A stretch of DNA of 18,418 bases from Thalassospira sp. UBA1131 (GTDB taxonomy: Bacteria > Pseudomonadota > Alphaproteobacteria > Rhodospirillales > Thalassospiraceae). A program made the position numbers and the translations under genes. The notes under the pieces were generated by a model, which worked only from the letters and a program-made list of their open reading frames with translations, was not told the DNA's origin and did not search any database. Of the stretch, positions 15,812 to 18,418 are shown piece after piece. Every line of letters begins with the position of its first letter. The first letter of the stretch is position 1. The DNA lies in assembly GCF_002311515.1 (NCBI RefSeq), contig NZ_DCAO01000036.1, forward strand, positions 43,829 through 62,246. Direction: 5' to 3'.

Positions 15812-16628
15812 AATTGAAATCCGCAACGTCTTCAAGATTTTCGGACATCAGGAAAGCAAGGGTCTTGAACTGGCGCGTCAGGGCATGGGCAAGGACGAAG
15901 TCCTGAGTCTGTCGGGATGCAGTGTCGGGTTGAACAATATCAGCATGACAATCGAGCCCGGCAAGATTTTTGTCATTATGGGACTGTCCGGGTCGGGCAA
16001 GTCGACACTGGTGCGCCACCTTAATCGACTGATTGAACCGACAAGTGGTGAAGTGCTTTTTGACGGGCAGAATATTCTGGACCTGTCACCTAAAGCATTG
16101 CGCGACTTTCGGACGCACCACATCAGTATGGTGTTCCAGAGTTTCGCACTGATGCCCCATCGCACTGTTTTGCAGAATGTCATTTACGGTCAGCGCGTTC
16201 GCGGAACGTCCCGTCAGAAGGCGCGTGAAATCGGTCAGCAATGGATCGATGCGGTCAATTTGTCGGGATACGAAAACAAGTATCCGCACGAACTATCAGG
16301 CGGCATGCGGCAGCGTGTTGGTCTGGCGCGCGCCCTTGCGGCAGATACCGACGTGATCCTGATGGATGAGGCATTCAGTGCACTTGATCCATTAATTCGT
16401 GCCGAGATGCAGGATCAGCTTTTGGAACTGCAAACCAAACTGTCCAAGACCATCATATTCATCACGCATGATCTGGAAGAAGCACTGCGTATTGGCTCTG
16501 AAATTGCGATCCTGAAAGACGGGGAACTGGTGCAGGTCGGGAAACCGGCCGAAATCCTGAAAAACCCCGCAAACGACTATGTTGCACGCTTTGTCGAACG
16601 TCGGCCGGTTGGAGTTATTGCAGAATGA
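15804..16628 (+). CDS. hutV: Histidine/betaine-type ABC transporter ATPase
   Basis: A 274-residue nucleotide-binding subunit. It has Walker A GLSGSGKST (60-68), Q-loop Gln112, signature LSGGMRQ (164-170), Walker B VILMDEA (184-190) with Glu189, and the H-loop His222. A segment before Walker A (GLELARQGMGKDEVL) is typical of the ProV/OpuAA group. It lacks the C-terminal CBS pair found in osmotically gated ProV and OpuAA proteins, which fits a nutritional rather than osmotic role. GGAGG precedes the ATG inside the 3' end of hutW. The stop overlaps the next start by 4 bp (ATGA), coupling it to the HAL-like gene. Confidence 0.94.
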   Translation: MGKIEIRNVFKIFGHQESKGLELARQGMGKDEVLSLSGCSVGLNNISMTIEPGKIFVIMGLSGSGKSTLVRHLNRLIEPTSGEVLFDGQNILDLSPKALRDFRTHHISMVFQSFALMPHRTVLQNVIYGQRVRGTSRQKAREIGQQWIDAVNLSGYENKYPHELSGGMRQRVGLARALAADTDVILMDEAFSALDPLIRAEMQDQLLELQTKLSKTIIFITHDLEEALRIGSEIAILKDGELVQVGKPAEILKNPANDYVARFVERRPVGVIAE

Positions 16629-18127
16629 CGAAAACCGTCACTTTGTCAAAACCACTGACATGGCAGGAAGTCTCACATGTCGCACAAGGAGCACGCCTGG
16701 AACTGTCCCCTGAGGCCACTGAGCGGATTAGTCATGGCCGAAAGATCGTTGACGCCCTGATCGAACAAGAGATCAAGGGATATGGCATCAATACCGGTGT
16801 CGGTGCACTGTGCGACGTGGTCATTGACAAAACCAAGCAAAGCGCCCTTTCACACAACATATTGATGAGCCACGCATGTGGCGTGGGTGAGCCACTTGGC
16901 GTGGAAGAAACACGCGCAATTATGACAGCCCAGATCAATAACTTTGCGCATGGTGCATCTGGTGTGCGTCTTGAAATTGTAAAGGCTCTGATCGCGCTTC
17001 TTAATCATGATTGTATCCCGGTTGTGCCGGGGCGTGGTTCGGTTGGTTATCTGACGCATGCAGCCCATATCGGGCTAGTGCTGATCGGGCACGGTTTTGC
17101 CGTCAAGGATGGCGTCCGTATCAGCGGCACCAAGGCATGTGAACAGGTCGGAATTTCACCGTTACAGTTGCAGGCGAAAGAGGGACTGAGCCTGGTAAAT
17201 GGGACGCCGTGTGCGACCGGTCTTTCCTGTGTCGCGCTTACAAGGATGGCGGCATTGCAGGACTGGGCCGATATGGCCGCCGCAATGAGTGCGGAAAATC
17301 TCGGCTGTCAGATTTCAGCCTTTTCCGGGCCTCCGTTACATTTGCGTAAGTCTGACGGATTGCAAAAGGTCGGCAGAACACTGCGATCTTGTCTGAAAAG
17401 CAGCCCTATGCTTTCAGCCGCAAAGGGTAAGCGCACGCAAGACCCGCTGAGTATTCGGGCAGTGCCCCATGTCCATGGGGCAGCACGTGACATGTTTGTT
17501 CAGGTGGCCGAAACGCTTAACCGCGAGCTTGAGAGCGTCACGGATAACCCCACTGTTTCGGGAACGCCGGAAACACCCGAAGTTCATTCCCAAGCGCATG
17601 CTGTAGGGGCTTCTTTGGCATTGGCCACTGACAGCTTTGGAATTGCAGCGGCGGAGATGGCATCGATTTCTGAACGCAGGATTGATCGGCTGGTTAATCC
17701 GATGGTGAGTGGCTTATCGGCCTTTCTTGTGCCGGAAAGCGGTGTGTGTTCTGGCTATATGATTGCGCAATATACAGCCGTTTCGCTGGTATCCGAGAAC
17801 AGACGGCTTGCGGCACCGGCCAGTTTGGATGGCGGCGTTACGTCAGCTCTGCAAGAGGACATGCTGACGCATGCAACGCCTTCGGCATTCAAGGCCCTGT
17901 CCATTCTTGAAAACCTTGAGACAGTAATCGGGATTGAGCTTTTGGCAGCAGCCCAAGCCTACGATCTACGTCCCGAAGCACTGGATATTGCCGAAAGGAC
18001 CGGTGACATCTATCGCGCCATTAGAAAGTCAATTCCGCCCTATCTCGATGATCGTCCGATGCAGGAAGATTTCGATGCGATACGGGCATTTATGAAAACC
18101 TATCCCATCAATCAGGAGCTTGATTGA
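16625..18127 (+). CDS. Histidine ammonia-lyase-like protein lacking the MIO tripeptide
   Basis: A 500-residue full-length member of the HAL/PAL family, aligning with HutH of this locus from end to end. Where HutH has GSVG-ASGD-LAPLAHMAAVMIG, this protein has GSVG-Y-LTHAAHIGLVLIG: four residues, including the Ala-Ser-Gly that forms MIO, are replaced by one Tyr (Tyr142). Retained are Tyr53 (YGINTGVG), His83 (SHACGVG), Asn192 (LVNGTP), Gln272 and Arg278 (TQDPLSIR) and Glu411 (LQEDMLTH). Tyr280 and Phe329 of HutH align with Leu275 and about Ala326. Without MIO, ordinary lyase chemistry should be impossible, yet the frame is intact and the fold motifs conserved. It overlaps hutV by 4 bp and hutG follows after one base, so it is embedded in the operon. 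Possible roles (inference): ligand sensor, partner subunit of HutH, or a transport-linked factor. Confidence 0.9.
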   Translation: MTKTVTLSKPLTWQEVSHVAQGARLELSPEATERISHGRKIVDALIEQEIKGYGINTGVGALCDVVIDKTKQSALSHNILMSHACGVGEPLGVEETRAIMTAQINNFAHGASGVRLEIVKALIALLNHDCIPVVPGRGSVGYLTHAAHIGLVLIGHGFAVKDGVRISGTKACEQVGISPLQLQAKEGLSLVNGTPCATGLSCVALTRMAALQDWADMAAAMSAENLGCQISAFSGPPLHLRKSDGLQKVGRTLRSCLKSSPMLSAAKGKRTQDPLSIRAVPHVHGAARDMFVQVAETLNRELESVTDNPTVSGTPETPEVHSQAHAVGASLALATDSFGIAAAEMASISERRIDRLVNPMVSGLSAFLVPESGVCSGYMIAQYTAVSLVSENRRLAAPASLDGGVTSALQEDMLTHATPSAFKALSILENLETVIGIELLAAAQAYDLRPEALDIAERTGDIYRAIRKSIPPYLDDRPMQEDFDAIRAFMKTYPINQELD

Positions 18128-18128
18128 G

Positions 18129-18418
18129 ATGACCCCAGTGGAAATCCATCGCGGTGATGGCCCCATTGTCCTGGGACTGCCCCATACTGGTACTTATGTG
18201 CCCGATGACATTGCCGCGAAACTGAATGATCGTGGCCGTGAACTGGCCGATACGGACTGGCATATTCATACCCTTTATCACGGGTTGCTCGATGGTGTGA
18301 CGACCGTGCGTGCGACATTCCATCGGTATGTGATTGATGCCAACCGTGACCCCGAAGGTATCAGCCTTTATCCCGGCCAGAACACCACCACCCTTGTGCC
18401 GCTGACCGATTTTGACGG
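18129..18418 (+). CDS. hutG: N-formylglutamate deformylase, N-terminal part (cut by window end)
   Basis: The first 96 codons of a gene that runs off the window. The visible protein starts MTPVEIHRGDGPIVLGLPHT and includes GLPHTGTYVPDD, DTDWHIHTLY and YVIDANRDPEGISLYPGQ, the N-formylglutamate amidohydrolase family pattern with its early His and Asp residues. The enzyme hydrolyses N-formyl-L-glutamate to glutamate and formate, completing the branch opened by HutF. AGGAG lies 10 nt before the ATG, and the previous stop is one base upstream, so it belongs to the same transcript. The C-terminal two thirds cannot be judged. Confidence 0.93.
   Translation, partial: MTPVEIHRGDGPIVLGLPHTGTYVPDDIAAKLNDRGRELADTDWHIHTLYHGLLDGVTTVRATFHRYVIDANRDPEGISLYPGQNTTTLVPLTDFD

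Noticed and set aside
16625..18127. Calling the second HAL-like gene a pseudogene
   Set aside because: The 500-codon frame is intact, most catalytic-pocket residues are kept, and start and stop are fitted exactly into the operon. Loss is limited to the MIO segment and a few pocket residues.

Overview
The window looks like chromosomal DNA of a marine-type alphaproteobacterium, probably Rhodospirillales and perhaps near Thalassospira. This rests on moderate GC content, the style of the proteins and the five-step HutF/HutG histidine pathway; it is a judgement from memory, not a search. Genes are densely packed. I see no tRNA, rRNA, CRISPR array, insertion sequence or prophage gene.

Left part (1-5600): the 3' portion of a sodium/solute-symporter-like sensor histidine kinase runs into a bidirectional hairpin terminator and faces mmsA (CoA-acylating methylmalonate-semialdehyde dehydrogenase). 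mmsA is divergent from a LysR-type regulator, with repeated TGCACA motifs between them. The LysR gene ends at a second strong bidirectional terminator and faces a small unrecognised protein.

Middle part (5600-8670): after a 339-bp gene-free stretch holding a 32-bp near-perfect palindrome come a fumarylacetoacetate-hydrolase-family gene and, divergent from it, a dienelactone hydrolase gene plus a D-2-hydroxyacid dehydrogenase gene. These look like a small catabolic module of unknown substrate. Two short perfect palindromes lie in the shared promoter region.

Right part (8696-18418): a histidine utilisation (hut) locus. hutF and hutC lie on the minus strand and overlap by 4 bp. On the plus strand are hutI, hutH, hutX, hutW, hutV, a second histidine-ammonia-lyase-like gene and the start of hutG. 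A perfect 22-bp palindrome with a TGTA-CG-TACA core sits between hutF and hutI and overlaps predicted promoters on both strands, the expected layout for a HutC operator switched by urocanate. HutXWV would import histidine, HutH makes urocanate, HutI, HutF and HutG take the later steps to glutamate, formate and ammonia. Urocanase (hutU) is not in the window.

The most unusual gene is 16625-18127. It is a full-length histidine ammonia-lyase homologue whose Ala-Ser-Gly tripeptide, which cyclises into the MIO cofactor, is deleted, while most substrate-contacting residues remain. It is translationally coupled to the transporter ATPase gene and sits in the same locus as an intact HutH, suggesting a non-lyase role such as histidine or urocanate sensing, a hetero-oligomer with HutH, or a link to transport.
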